Shown piece after piece: positions 51,311-60,540 of a stretch of 64,000 nucleotides of DNA (positions are counted from its first letter, which is position 1; each line of letters opens with the position of its first letter). The notes beneath the pieces were generated by a model that searched no databases, was not told where the DNA came from, and worked only from the letters and a program-made list of their open reading frames with translations. Position numbers and translations under genes: made by a program. The DNA is from Nocardioides mesophilus (lineage in GTDB: Bacteria; Actinomycetota; Actinomycetes; Propionibacteriales; Nocardioidaceae), in contig NZ_CP060713.1 of the NCBI RefSeq assembly GCF_014395785.1, positions 1,144,501-1,208,500 of the forward strand. Reading direction: 5' to 3'.

Positions 51311-53898
51311 TCAGCGGCGGGCGAGCCGGCGCTCGACGTACGGCGTCAGCCGGGACGCCAGCGCCCAGACCGCCACTCCGACGACCAGCGAGAGCACGGT
51401 GGCCGCGAACGGATGGTCGTCCTCGAGATGCGGGTAGACCTGCCAGTGGGTGAGGTAGATGTAGAGCGACGCGGACGCGAGCACCCCGGCCAGCCGGGCG
51501 ATCGGGGCCGGCACCCGGACGGCGCGCACCCAGACCAGCAGCAGCATGCCGACGACCACCACGAGCTCGCGGGCCGGGTCGTCGAAGAACCCGGGCACCG
51601 TCGCCACCACGAGCGCCGATACCAGCGCCCGGTGCCGCCAGCCGGTGGCCCGCACCGTGGCCCAGCCCAGGGCGAAGACCCAGAACACCACGCTGGCGCG
51701 GTGGATCTCGTCGCCGGGCAGCAGCTCCACGACGTCGTAGCGGGTGAGCAGCCCGACCACCGCGAGACCGAGCGGCAGCCGGAACGGGTGCCGCCGCTCG
51801 AGACGGTCCACCCAGGGCAGCGCCATCAGGGCGGTCAGCACGAGCAGCGTGGCGACCAGCACCTCGATGAACCAGTACCACCACTCCGGCTCGGTCCAGC
51901 TGCGCGGGCCCAGCAGCCCGTTGAGCAGCAGCACGTTGCGCCAGCCGATGTCGCGGGTGAGCAGCGCGACCAGACCGAGCCAGATGGTCGAGGGCACCGC
52001 GATCCGCGCGACGCTGGTGAGCAGGTGCCGGGTCCGGTCGCGCCGCGGGGCGCCGGTGAGGTGGAACCGGCCGAAGTTGAAGCCGGCCACGCCGAGCAGC
52101 ACGTGCGCGCCGCCGACCAGCACGAACAGGTTCGCGTGGGTGCCGACGATCGCGACGATGGCGGCCGCGCGGAGCAGCACGTTCAGCTCGAGGGTGCGGC
52201 CGCGGCGGGTGGTCGGCGGGGTGGCCGCCAGCTCCCGGACCGGCATCGTGTGCCAGCCGGCGGGCAGCGTCCCGAGCACGCCTTCGAGCCGGACCGACAT
52301 CTCGACGTAGGAGAGCGAGTCGCCGTCGAGCGAGACGAACGAGTCGTCCCCGGTGGTCTCCGGCCGGCCGAGAACGTCGGCGTACACCGCGCGCAGGTCC
52401 TCGACCCTCGGCGCCCCGGGTGACGCCGCCGGTGCCGCACCGCCCGCGGGAGCAGCCGCCGGTCTCCGTGCGCCGCGGGCGACCAGGGACCGGTAGTCGG
52501 GCTTGCCGGTGGGCAGCCGCGGCACCCCGTCGACGGGGAGCACCGCGACGGCGCGCGGCGGCAGGCCCAGCTCCCGCTTCGCCAGCCGGGTCAGCGCCGA
52601 GGCACCGTCCGCGGGCAGCGGCTTCGCCGACACGTCGACGGCCAGCAGCAGCCGGTCGCCGCCGTCGGCGCACAGCACCACGTGGCCGGCGCGGGCGAAG
52701 ACGCGCTCCACCTGGTCGAGGTCGATGCGCAGCCCGTAGACCTTGGCGAACCGGTTGCGCCGGCCGATCACCTCGTAGAGCCCGTCGGGGCGGCGGCGGG
52801 CGACGTCACCGGTCCGCAGCGCGTCGACCTCCCGGCCGCGGGCCAGGTCCTCGGGGGTGGTCGCGTAGCCGAGCATCACGTTCGGCCCCTCGTAGACGAG
52901 CTCGCCCACCTCGAGCTCCCCGGGCGCGGCCAGCGGCGTCTCCGGCAGCGGCGCCAACGAGAACGAGCCGCCCGGGACGGGGACCCCGATCGCACCGGGG
53001 GCGCTGTCGGCCAGGTCCGGAGGCAGGTAGCCCATCCGGGCGGTCGCCTCGGTCTGCCCGTACATCACGAAGAGGTCCCAGCCGCGCTCACGTCCGAGGG
53101 CGGCGTACTCGCGGACCCGCTCAGGCGCCAGCCGGCCGCCGGCCTGGGTCAGGTAGCGCAGCGACGGCAGGTCCATGCCGGCGAAGCCGACCCGGTCCAG
53201 CAGGTCGAAGGTGTAGGGCACCCCGGCCAGGGTGGTCACCCCGTGCCGGCGGACGTCGTCCCAGAAGCAGGTGTCCACGACGGACCGCTCGGTGAGCAGC
53301 AGCGCGGCCCCGGCGGCCAGGTGGCTGTTCACGACCGAGAGGCCGTAGCAGTAGTGCAACGGCAGCGTGGTCGCCGCCAGGTCGTCCGGGCGGATCCCGA
53401 GGTAGTCCGCGATCGAGTCGGCGTTGGCGGCGAGGTTCTCCGTCGAGAGCCGCACCAGCTTGGGCGATCCGGTGGAGCCGGAGGTCGTCAGCAGCAGCGC
53501 CAGGTCCGGGTGCAGGTCGTGGCGGCTGCCGGGGCGCCGCTCCTCGAAGCCGCCGGTGGCGTGCCGCCCGAGGACCACGTCCGGGTCGTAGCCGTCGACG
53601 GTCTCCGCGAGGTGACCGGCGTGGTCGCCGGGGACCAGGATCAGCGGGTGCCCCCGGCCAGGCAGGCGAGGTAGCCGACGACCGCGTCGACGTCGTTGGC
53701 GCCGGAGAGCAGCACCAGCCGTCGGGTGGGACCGAGCCGGTCCACGACCGCCTCGACCCGGGCGGCCAGGTCGGCGTAGCTGATCGTGCCCTCCCCGGTC
53801 ACCAGCGCCGGCCGTTCGCCGCGGGCCGCCAGGTCGTCCCAGAAGCCGCGGGCGCGCTGCGGCGCACGCGTCGGCGTCGGGGTCTGCAGCAGGCTCAC
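51311..53898 (-). pseudogene. Adenylation-carrier-acyltransferase protein (NRPS-like), frameshifted
   Basis: Three-part enzyme of about 862 aa once one G is restored at the C run 53651-53655 (minus-strand G run). N-terminal AMP-binding domain: LLLTTSGSTGSPKLVRLSTENL, YGQTEATARMGY, and catalytic Lys in RLPTGKPDYRSL. Carrier domain: FVSLDGDSLSYVEMSVRL with the phosphopantetheine Ser. C-terminal acyltransferase-3 membrane domain (about ten helices) begins LNVLLRAAAIVAIVGTHANLFV (Arg/His). It would activate an acid, hold it as a thioester and acylate an acceptor at the membrane. The upstream iron box suggests a siderophore-related job. GTG 53898 is 12 nt from the box. Confidence 0.82.
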
Positions 53899-53907
53899 CG
53901 GAGCAGG

Positions 53908-53935
53908 TTATTAGGTAAGCCTTACCTTCTCCAAC
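53908..53935 (-). promoter_or_regulatory. Promoter of the adenylation/acyltransferase gene
   Basis: On the minus strand TTGGAG (-35, 53935-53930) and TAATAA (-10, 53913-53908) are 16 bp apart, with the iron box between and over the -10. The -10 ends 9 nt before GTG 53898. Confidence 0.6.
53911..53929. promoter_or_regulatory. IdeR/DtxR-type iron box
   Basis: TTAGGTAAGCCTTACCTTC closely follows the consensus TTAGGTTAGSCTAACCTAA, with a perfect AGGTAAG-C-CTTACCT dyad. Its place over the promoter predicts repression by Fe(II)-IdeR/DmdR. The divergent SDR gene starts 86 nt away and could also be affected. Confidence 0.85.
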
Positions 53936-54014
53936 TCGGCGGTCCCGGGCCGGCAGCGGTCCCGGTGCCGGACGGCGGCGCGGCAGCTCCTGGCGGCCAG
54001 GGGAGAATGTGCCC

Positions 54015-54758
54015 ATGACGACGAGGACTGCAGTGGTGACCGGGGCGAGCAGCGGGATCGGGGCGGCGACTGCCCGCCGACTGGCGGCCGAGGGCTTCCA
54101 CGTCTTCTGCGCCGCCCGCCGCGCGGAGCGGGTGGCGGCGCTGGCCGAGGAGATCGGGGGTACGGCGGTGCGCTGCGACGTGACCTCCGCCGAGGAGGTG
54201 GCGGCGCTTGCCGACGCGGTCGGGCCGACCCTCGACGTGCTGGTCAACAACGCCGGCGGCGCCTTCGGGGCGGACCCGGTGGCCACCGCCAGCCTCGACG
54301 ACTGGCGCAAGATGTTCGAGGTGAACGTGCTCGGCCTCGTCCAGGTCACCCAGGCCCTGCTGCCGGCCCTGGTGGCCAGCGGCGCCGGCGTGATCGTCAA
54401 CGTCGGCTCGACGGCCGGCCGGATCGCCTACGAGGGCGGGGGCGGCTACACCGCTGCCAAGCACGGCACCCAGGTGGTCAGCGAGACGCTGCGGCTGGAG
54501 CTGTTCGACCAGCCGGTCCGGATCTGCGAGATCGCCCCCGGCATGGTCCGGACCGACGAGTTCTCCACCATCCGGTTCGGCGGCGACCAGGAGAAGGCGG
54601 AGGCGGTGTACGCCGGCGTGGCCGAGCCGCTCGTCGCCGAGGACATCGCGGACGCGATCACCTGGGTCGCCACCCGGCCCGCCCACGTGAACATCGACGA
54701 GCTGGTGATCCGGCCGCGGGCGCAGGCCGCCCAGCACAAGGTGCACCGGGTCTTGTAG
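54015..54758 (+). CDS. Short-chain dehydrogenase/reductase
   Basis: 247-aa classical SDR. NAD(P)-binding TGASSGIGAATARRLA, the structural NNAG in VLVNNAGGAFG, the catalytic Ser in VNVGSTAGRIAY and YxxxK in GYTAAKHGT are all present. The Arg in CAARRAERV after the second strand favours NADP(H). ATG 54015 follows GGGGAGA; GTG 54009 is the other choice. It is divergent from the iron-regulated gene. Substrate unknown; the closest well-known relatives are YdfG-type hydroxy-acid dehydrogenases. Confidence 0.88.
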   Translation: MTTRTAVVTGASSGIGAATARRLAAEGFHVFCAARRAERVAALAEEIGGTAVRCDVTSAEEVAALADAVGPTLDVLVNNAGGAFGADPVATASLDDWRKMFEVNVLGLVQVTQALLPALVASGAGVIVNVGSTAGRIAYEGGGGYTAAKHGTQVVSETLRLELFDQPVRICEIAPGMVRTDEFSTIRFGGDQEKAEAVYAGVAEPLVAEDIADAITWVATRPAHVNIDELVIRPRAQAAQHKVHRVL

Positions 54759-54828
54759 CAACCGACACCGCGGCCTCGACCAGGGGCGGCCCGTCGGACA
54801 CCCCTGCGGTCGCCACCCGACCGGTCCC

Positions 54829-56241
54829 CTAGGCACCGGCCTGGTCGTCGAGGAGCAGCCGGGCCAGCCGCTCCAGGTCGGGGGTGAGGTCCTGCTCGCC
54901 GAGCTGCACCTCGGCGCCGTCGACCCCGAACCCGTAGACGAAGCGGTCCGGCTGCGGCACAGACGTGCTCACGCCGCGCAGGTCGATCCGCTCCAGCAGC
55001 CGCTCCACCTCCGGGGTGCGCGGGTCGTCGCCGAGCCGGATCTCGGCCTCCTGCCGGATGCCGGCGAAGCCGCCGCTGCGCGTGACCACCACCCGCTGCA
55101 CCCCCGCACCCGGGACGCGACCTGCACCGCCGCCCTCCCCCGGCCCGGCAGGCCCGGCAGGCCCGGCAGGCCCGGCAGGCCCAGTGGGTCCCCCGGGCGC
55201 ACCGGCTCCGCGCGGGCCCACCGGCACCGGCCCGGCCACCGGCACCCCCACCGCCTGCCAGGCCTGGACGACCGCGTCGCGGGCCGACGGCGGGCCGATC
55301 CCGGCCGCGGCGGCCACCGTCGCCTCGGCGAAGCCGGCGAAGTCGGTCCGGGGGCCGACCCCCGAGGTGAGCGCGGCGTACCAGATCCGGCCCGGGAGCT
55401 CCCACGCCGCGCCGCCGATCGCGGTCGCGGCGAGGTGGAAGGCCCGGTTGGGGATGCCGGAGTTCAGGTGCACGCCGCCGTTGTCCTCCTCGGTCTGCAC
55501 GTAGTCGGCCATCGACCCCACCTGCGGGTCCCGGCCGAGCACCGGGTCGTCGTAGGCGGTGCCGGGCTCCGCCATCGACCGCAGCGCCCGCCCCCGGACC
55601 GCCGGCAGGAAGATGCCCGCACCGATCAGCCAGTCCGCCTCGGCGGCGCTCTGCCCGAGCAGCCGCTGCTTGAGGCAGGCGGCGAACACGTCGGAGATCG
55701 ACTCGTTGAGCGCGCCGGACTGGCCGGCGTACTCGAAGCCGGAGGTGTGCTGGGTCACCGCGTGGGTGAACTCGTGGCCGAGCACGTCCACCGGCTTGGT
55801 GAACCGGTCGAAGACGCGGCCGTCGCCGTCGCCGAGCACCAGCTGGGTGCCGTCCCAGAAGGCGTTGTCGTAGTCGCGCCCGTAGTGCACGCTCGCCAGC
55901 ACCGGCGCTCCGCGGCCGTCGTACGACGAGCGCCCGAACGCCTCGGCGAACAGCGCCAGGGAGCCCTCCACCCCGACGAACGCCTCGTCGACCGCCGGGT
56001 CCCCCACCGGCGCCGACCCGGCCGCGCGCGCCAGCGGACCGGGCAGCGTGGTGCCGCCACCGGCGTCGTGCACCGCGAAGGCGCCGTCGGGCGGCAGGGC
56101 GGCCGGCCGCGCCGCGCGCCGGTCCCGCAGCTCCCGGTCCACCGCCAGCGTGGTTCGGCAGCACCCGGACACCGCCGCGTCAGGGTGCGCGGCGGCGACC
56201 CGCTCGAGCAGGTAGGGCGGCACGAAGGTGCAAGTGGTCAT
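54829..56241 (-). CDS. M4 (protealysin-like) metalloprotease with collagen-like linker and C-terminal emfourin-like domain
   Basis: 470 aa. A short N-terminal protealysin-type propeptide (FVPPYLLERVAAAHP) is followed by the M4 catalytic domain: Zn site GHEFTHAVTQ (His 156, His 160), third ligand in GALNESISDVFA (Glu 180) and the catalytic His in NGGVHLNSGIPNRAF (His 258). No signal peptide is seen, as in protealysins. A Gly-Pro-Ala repeat linker (about 349-368, DNA 9-mer repeat 55142-55177) leads to an about 85-aa C-terminal domain starting VVVTRSGGFAGIRQEAEI. That domain resembles emfourin-type inhibitors of protealysin, normally a separate gene. Single gene. Confidence 0.88.
   Translation of the reverse strand: MTTCTFVPPYLLERVAAAHPDAAVSGCCRTTLAVDRELRDRRAARPAALPPDGAFAVHDAGGGTTLPGPLARAAGSAPVGDPAVDEAFVGVEGSLALFAEAFGRSSYDGRGAPVLASVHYGRDYDNAFWDGTQLVLGDGDGRVFDRFTKPVDVLGHEFTHAVTQHTSGFEYAGQSGALNESISDVFAACLKQRLLGQSAAEADWLIGAGIFLPAVRGRALRSMAEPGTAYDDPVLGRDPQVGSMADYVQTEEDNGGVHLNSGIPNRAFHLAATAIGGAAWELPGRIWYAALTSGVGPRTDFAGFAEATVAAAAGIGPPSARDAVVQAWQAVGVPVAGPVPVGPRGAGAPGGPTGPAGPAGPAGPAGPGEGGGAGRVPGAGVQRVVVTRSGGFAGIRQEAEIRLGDDPRTPEVERLLERIDLRGVSTSVPQPDRFVYGFGVDGAEVQLGEQDLTPDLERLARLLLDDQAGA
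55142..55177. repeat. Four tandem 9-bp repeats coding the Gly-Pro-Ala linker
   Basis: GGCCCGGCA is repeated four times within the protease gene. It encodes consecutive Gly-Pro-Ala triplets. Slippage here could vary the linker length in steps of three residues. Confidence 0.9.
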
Positions 56242-56313
56242 GAACCAGGACTATCTCCCGGCACCGACAGAAGTAAAGGACCTCGGCCCGGCGGCTGTGC
56301 CAGACTCGGCCGG

Positions 56314-57003
56314 GTGTTGACGATCGGACTGGTCGGCGGGATGAGCTGGGAGAGCAGCCAGGAGTACTACCGGCTGCTCAACACCGGCGTCGAGGAGCGG
56401 CTCGGCGGCCTGCACTCGGCGCGGACCACGATGACCTCGGTGGAGTTCGGCGAGCTCACCGAGCTGCAGCGGGCGGACCGCTGGGACGATGTCGCGACGA
56501 TGCTCGTCGGGGCCGCCCGCGGCGTCGAGGCCGCCGGCGCCGACCTGCTGCTGCTGTGCAGCACCGCGTTCCACAAGGTCGCCGACGACGTCGCCGCCGC
56601 GGTCGACATCCCGTTCCTGCACCTGGCCGACGTGGTGGCGCGGGCCGCGGTCGAGCGCGGCATGACCCGGGTCGGCCTGGTGGGTACGTCGTTCACGGTG
56701 AGCCGTGACTTCTTCACCGGCCGGATGGCCTCCCACGGGCTGGAGGTGCTCGTCCCGGACCCTTCGCACCACGCGACGCTGGACCGGATCGTCTACGACG
56801 AGGTCGTGCACGGCCGGATGCTCGACCCCAGCCGGCGGGCCGTGGTCGAGGTGATCGAGGAGCTGTGGGACGCCGGCGCCCAGGGCGTCGTCCTCGGCTG
56901 CACGGAGCTGGAGATGCTGGTCAAGCAGGCCGACTGCGAGCTGCCGGTGTTCCCGTGCACCACCCTGCACGTCGCCGCCGCGCTGGACCGCGCGCTGGCC
57001 TGA
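56314..57003 (+). CDS. Aspartate/glutamate racemase family protein
   Basis: 229 aa, PLP-independent racemase fold. GLVGGMSWESSQEYYRLLN is the YgeA/RacX-type N-terminus. The two catalytic Cys lie in LLLCSTAFHKVADDV and VVLGCTELEMLVK. It interconverts L- and D-amino acids, probably Asp/Glu or a broad range. GTG 56314 is the most likely start, giving the family-typical beginning, though the ribosome site is weak and a CAGACT box 7 nt upstream suggests a leaderless start. It is divergent from the M4 protease. Confidence 0.88.
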   Translation: MLTIGLVGGMSWESSQEYYRLLNTGVEERLGGLHSARTTMTSVEFGELTELQRADRWDDVATMLVGAARGVEAAGADLLLLCSTAFHKVADDVAAAVDIPFLHLADVVARAAVERGMTRVGLVGTSFTVSRDFFTGRMASHGLEVLVPDPSHHATLDRIVYDEVVHGRMLDPSRRAVVEVIEELWDAGAQGVVLGCTELEMLVKQADCELPVFPCTTLHVAAALDRALA

Positions 57004-57019
57004 GCCGCGCGCCCCGCGC

Positions 57020-57784
57020 TCACACCAGCGCGTCAACCGCGGGCCCCAGCACCTCGCCGGCCCGGCCCCGGACCACGAGGGCGGCGCGCCGGTCCAGCGG
57101 GGTCGGCTCGTCGTTGACGATCACCAGCCGCGCCCCGCTGCCCAGCGCCACCTCCGGGAGCACGGCCGCGGGGTAGACCTGCAGCGACGACCCGACCGTC
57201 AGCAGCAGGTCGCTGCGGGAGACCAGGTCGTAGGCCGCCTCGACGACCCCGGGGAACAGCACCTGCTCGAAGGAGACCGTCGCGGACTTCACCAGCCCGC
57301 CGCACCGCGGGCAGGACGGGTCCGGGTCGCCGGCGTCGAGCGCCTCGAAGGCCCAGGTGTACGGCGCCCGCCAGCCGCAGCCGTCCGGCACGCCGGAGGT
57401 CGGGGCGTGACCGAGGCACATCACCTCGCGGGCCGTCCCGTGCAGCTCCACGACGGTGCGCGAGCCGGCCTGCTGGTGCAGCCCGTCGATGTTCTGGGTG
57501 ACCACGCCCAGGCACCGGCCGGCCTGCTCGAGCCGGGCCAGGGCCCGGTGCGCGGCGTTGGGCTGCACCGGCTTCGCGAAGAACTCCCGCCGCATCTGCC
57601 AGGACCGGGCCCGGACGGCCGCGTCGACGACGTACCGCCCGAAGGTCAGCTCGGAGGGGTCGAACCGGCTCCACAGTCCGCCGGGCGAGCGGAAGTCCGG
57701 GATCCCGGACTCCGTCGAGACCCCGGCGCCGGTGAACGCCACCACCCGCTCGGCACCGCGCAGCAGCTCGCGGAGGTCCTCCAT
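57020..57784 (-). CDS. cobB: Sir2-family NAD-dependent protein deacylase
   Basis: 254-aa sirtuin. NAD-binding VAFTGAGVSTESGIPDFRSPGGLW, the catalytic His in VTQNIDGLHQQAGSRTVVELHGT, and four Zn Cys (MCLGH with CGW region, and DPSCPRCGGLVKSATVSF) are visible. The GSSLQVYPAA NAD-ribose motif is intact. It removes acyl groups from Lys, for example on acetyl-CoA synthetase. ATG 57784 has TAGCCT 7 nt upstream. Its 3' end faces the racemase gene, 16 nt apart. Confidence 0.93.
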   Translation of the reverse strand: MEDLRELLRGAERVVAFTGAGVSTESGIPDFRSPGGLWSRFDPSELTFGRYVVDAAVRARSWQMRREFFAKPVQPNAAHRALARLEQAGRCLGVVTQNIDGLHQQAGSRTVVELHGTAREVMCLGHAPTSGVPDGCGWRAPYTWAFEALDAGDPDPSCPRCGGLVKSATVSFEQVLFPGVVEAAYDLVSRSDLLLTVGSSLQVYPAAVLPEVALGSGARLVIVNDEPTPLDRRAALVVRGRAGEVLGPAVDALV

Positions 57785-57791
57785 GGTGCCG

Positions 57792-57797
57792 AGGCTA
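57792..57797 (-). promoter_or_regulatory. -10 box of the sirtuin gene (TAGCCT)
   Basis: TAGCCT on the minus strand ends 7 nt before ATG 57784. Confidence 0.45.
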
Positions 57798-57823
57798 GAC
57801 CGGAGCGGGGACCGCCGGCGCGC

Positions 57824-58423
57824 TCACGCCGGCAGGTCGAAGCCGGAGGCGAGGTTCAGGATGGTCGCGAACGTCAGGTACATCAGCCACAGGCCGGTCA
57901 CCACGTGGGCCAGGCCGAGCACCCTCTCGAACGCGCCCATCCCCAGCCCGACGAAGAAGTCCGCGACGTAGACCCAGGTCAGGCCGAGGAACAGCAGCCC
58001 GACCGGCCAGGCGCCGGCGTCGAAGAAGACGAACACGCCCGCCACCGAGAGCACGGTGAACGCCACCGACATGCCGGCGTTGGTGCGGGGGTCGTGGCCG
58101 GAGAACCGGTTCCAGCCGAGCGCGAACCAGTGGATGCCGTAGGCGGTGAAGGCGACGGCCGCCATGTACAGCGGCGGGTCGTCCTGGAAGACCTGGAACC
58201 AGGTGATCCCGATGAACAGGATGAGCCCGGTGACCACCTGGCACAGCCCCGGCAGGAAGATCCCCCAGACACCCGTCGCACGGTCGAGCCTGCGGGCACC
58301 GGCCTCGTCGGCCGGGCGGGACGGGAACCCGAACAGCTCCTGCGGTCCCCAGATGAGGTAGCCGGTCCCGAGCCCGAAGAAGCCGAGCGCGACCGGGACG
58401 TAGTCCGACGCCTGGAACGACAT
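57824..58423 (-). CDS. Six-helix membrane protein of unknown function
   Basis: 199 aa with six hydrophobic helices and short loops. DYVPVALGFFGLGTGYLIWGPQELFGFP begins the protein, and FTAYGIHWFALGWNRFSG lies mid-way. It looks somewhat like GPR1/FUN34/YaaH or AmiS-type transporters in size and helix count, but I cannot see their signature motifs. ATG 58423 was chosen; the longer frame upstream is Arg-rich. The 211-base region to typA holds both promoters. Confidence 0.72.
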   Translation of the reverse strand: MSFQASDYVPVALGFFGLGTGYLIWGPQELFGFPSRPADEAGARRLDRATGVWGIFLPGLCQVVTGLILFIGITWFQVFQDDPPLYMAAVAFTAYGIHWFALGWNRFSGHDPRTNAGMSVAFTVLSVAGVFVFFDAGAWPVGLLFLGLTWVYVADFFVGLGMGAFERVLGLAHVVTGLWLMYLTFATILNLASGFDLPA

Positions 58424-58634
58424 GCGCACACCCTTCGTGGAAGCCAGTGCGCTTCGGATACCCCTACGTGCGCATACGCAACCATCGGTGCGCAAACGGC
58501 GACGATTCGGAGCCCTGCGCCCGCGCCGATAGACTCGGTGGGTCGTCCACGGCCAGAGCCCTTGCTCTCGGGTGCGACGACGTCCTGCGACGCCGACCAG
58601 GTCGGAGCGCGCCATCCCGTCGAGAAAGTCCCGC

Positions 58635-60536
58635 ATGTCCGAGAACACCCTGTCCCGCACCAAGCGCACGGACCTCCGCAACGTCGCCATCGTGGCTCAC
58701 GTCGACCATGGCAAGACCACGCTGGTGGACGCGATGCTCTGGCAGGGCGGCGCGTTCGGCGAGCACCAGCACGTCGACGAGCGCGCCATGGACACCGGTG
58801 ACCTCGAGCGCGAGAAGGGCATCACGATCCTCGCGAAGAACACCGCGATCCGCTACACCGGCGAGGCCGCCGAGGGCGAGCCGATGACGATCAACATCAT
58901 CGACACCCCCGGCCACGCGGACTTCGGCGGCGAGGTGGAGCGCGGCCTGTCGATGGTCGACGGCATCGTGCTGCTCGTGGACGCCTCGGAGGGCCCGCTG
59001 CCGCAGACCCGGTTCGTGCTGCGCAAGGCGCTCAACGCCGACATGCCGGTCGTGCTCGTGGTCAACAAGGTCGACCGTCCCGATGCCCGCATCAGCGAGG
59101 TCGTCGACGAGACCTACGAGCTGTTCATGGACCTGCTCGACGACAGCCACAACCCCGACGCGCTCGACTTCCCGGTCGTCTACGCCAGCGCCAAGGCCGG
59201 CCGCGCCAGCCTGGAGATGCCGGAGAACGGAGGCCTCCCGAAGGAGGAGAACCTCGAGCCGCTGTTCAAGACCATCCTGGCCACGATCCCGGCGCCGCAG
59301 TACACCGAGGGCGCGCCGCTGCAGGCCCACGTGACCAACCTGGACTCCTCCCCCTTCCTCGGCCGGCTGGCGCTGGTCCGCGTGGAGGAGGGCACCTTGA
59401 AGAAGGGCCAGCAGGTCGCGTGGATGAAGCGCGACGGCACGACCCAGAACGTCAAGGTCACCGAGCTCCTGATCACCCAGGGCCTGGAGCGCAAGCCCGG
59501 CGAGTCCGCCGGCCCGGGCGACATCGTCGCCATCGCCGGCATGCCCGACATCATGATCGGCGAGACGCTGGCCGACCCGGTGAACCCGGTCGCGCTGCCG
59601 CTGATCACCGTCGACGAGCCGGCCATCTCGATGACGATCGGCATCAACACCTCGCCGCTCGCCGGCCGCGGCCCGACCAAGAACACCAAGGTCACCGCCC
59701 GCCTGGTCAAGGACCGTCTGGACGCCGAGCTCGTCGGCAACGTGTCGATCAAGGTGCTCCCGACCGAGCGTCCGGACGCCTGGGAGGTCCAGGGCCGGGG
59801 CGAGCTCGCGCTGGCCATCCTGGTCGAGCAGATGCGCCGCGAGGGCTACGAGCTGACCGTCGGCAAGCCGCAGGTGGTCACCCGCGAGATCAACGGCAAG
59901 GTCCACGAGCCGGTGGAGCGGCTCACCATCGACGCGCCGGAGGAGTACCTCGGCACGATCACCCAGCTGCTCGCGGTGCGCCGCGGCCGCATGGAGCAGA
60001 TGACCAACCACGGCACCGGCTGGGTGCGCATGGAGTTCCTCGTACCGGCCCGCGGGCTGATCGGCTTCCGCACCGAGTTCCTCACCGACACCCGTGGCAC
60101 CGGCATCGCGCACCACGTGTTCGAGGGCTACGAGCCGTGGGCCGGCGAGATCCGCTCGCGCGCCTCCGGCTCGCTGGTGGCCGACCGCGCCGGCGCGGCG
60201 ACGTCGTACGCCATGACCAACCTGCAGGAGCGCGGCACCATGTTCGTGGAGCCGACCACCGAGGTCTACGAGGGCATGATCGTCGGCGAGAACTCCCGCG
60301 AGGACGACATGGACGTCAACATCACCAAGGAGAAGAAGCAGACGAACGTCCGGGCCTCCAGCTCGGACAACTTCGAGAAGCTGGTGCCGCCGAAGAAGCT
60401 CTCCCTCGAGCAGTGCCTGGAGTTCTGCCGCGAGGACGAGTGCGTCGAGGTCACCCCGGACGCGGCGCGGATCCGCAAGGTCGTCCTCGACCAGAACCTC
60501 CGCGGCCGGATGGCCTCCAAGGCCCGCAGGAACTGA
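58635..60536 (+). CDS. typA: Ribosome-associated GTPase TypA/BipA
   Basis: 633-aa translational GTPase. G1 AIVAHVDHGKTTLVDAML, G2 region with DTGDLEREKGITILAKN, G3 IIDTPGHADFGGEVERGL, G4 VVNKVDRPDARI and G5 YASAKAG are intact. Domain II, the EF-G-like domains III and V, and the C-terminal BipA domain (QERGTMFVEPTTEVYEGMIVGEN...DMDVNITKEKKQTNVRASS) follow. It helps 50S assembly and stress or cold adaptation. ATG 58635 was chosen at the conserved N-terminus. A LuxR-type gene follows 4 nt downstream. Confidence 0.97.
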   Translation: MSENTLSRTKRTDLRNVAIVAHVDHGKTTLVDAMLWQGGAFGEHQHVDERAMDTGDLEREKGITILAKNTAIRYTGEAAEGEPMTINIIDTPGHADFGGEVERGLSMVDGIVLLVDASEGPLPQTRFVLRKALNADMPVVLVVNKVDRPDARISEVVDETYELFMDLLDDSHNPDALDFPVVYASAKAGRASLEMPENGGLPKEENLEPLFKTILATIPAPQYTEGAPLQAHVTNLDSSPFLGRLALVRVEEGTLKKGQQVAWMKRDGTTQNVKVTELLITQGLERKPGESAGPGDIVAIAGMPDIMIGETLADPVNPVALPLITVDEPAISMTIGINTSPLAGRGPTKNTKVTARLVKDRLDAELVGNVSIKVLPTERPDAWEVQGRGELALAILVEQMRREGYELTVGKPQVVTREINGKVHEPVERLTIDAPEEYLGTITQLLAVRRGRMEQMTNHGTGWVRMEFLVPARGLIGFRTEFLTDTRGTGIAHHVFEGYEPWAGEIRSRASGSLVADRAGAATSYAMTNLQERGTMFVEPTTEVYEGMIVGENSREDDMDVNITKEKKQTNVRASSSDNFEKLVPPKKLSLEQCLEFCREDECVEVTPDAARIRKVVLDQNLRGRMASKARRN

Positions 60537-60540
60537 CCTC

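Noticed and set aside
50745-51453. Several open frames on both strands across the triple repeat
   Set aside because: Each only re-reads the same repeat in a different frame; none has a ribosome site, -10 box or conserved domain.
53899-54400. N-terminal extension of the adenylation gene frame up to 54400
   Set aside because: It runs antisense through the SDR gene and across the iron box; the true N-terminus is in another frame starting at GTG 53898.
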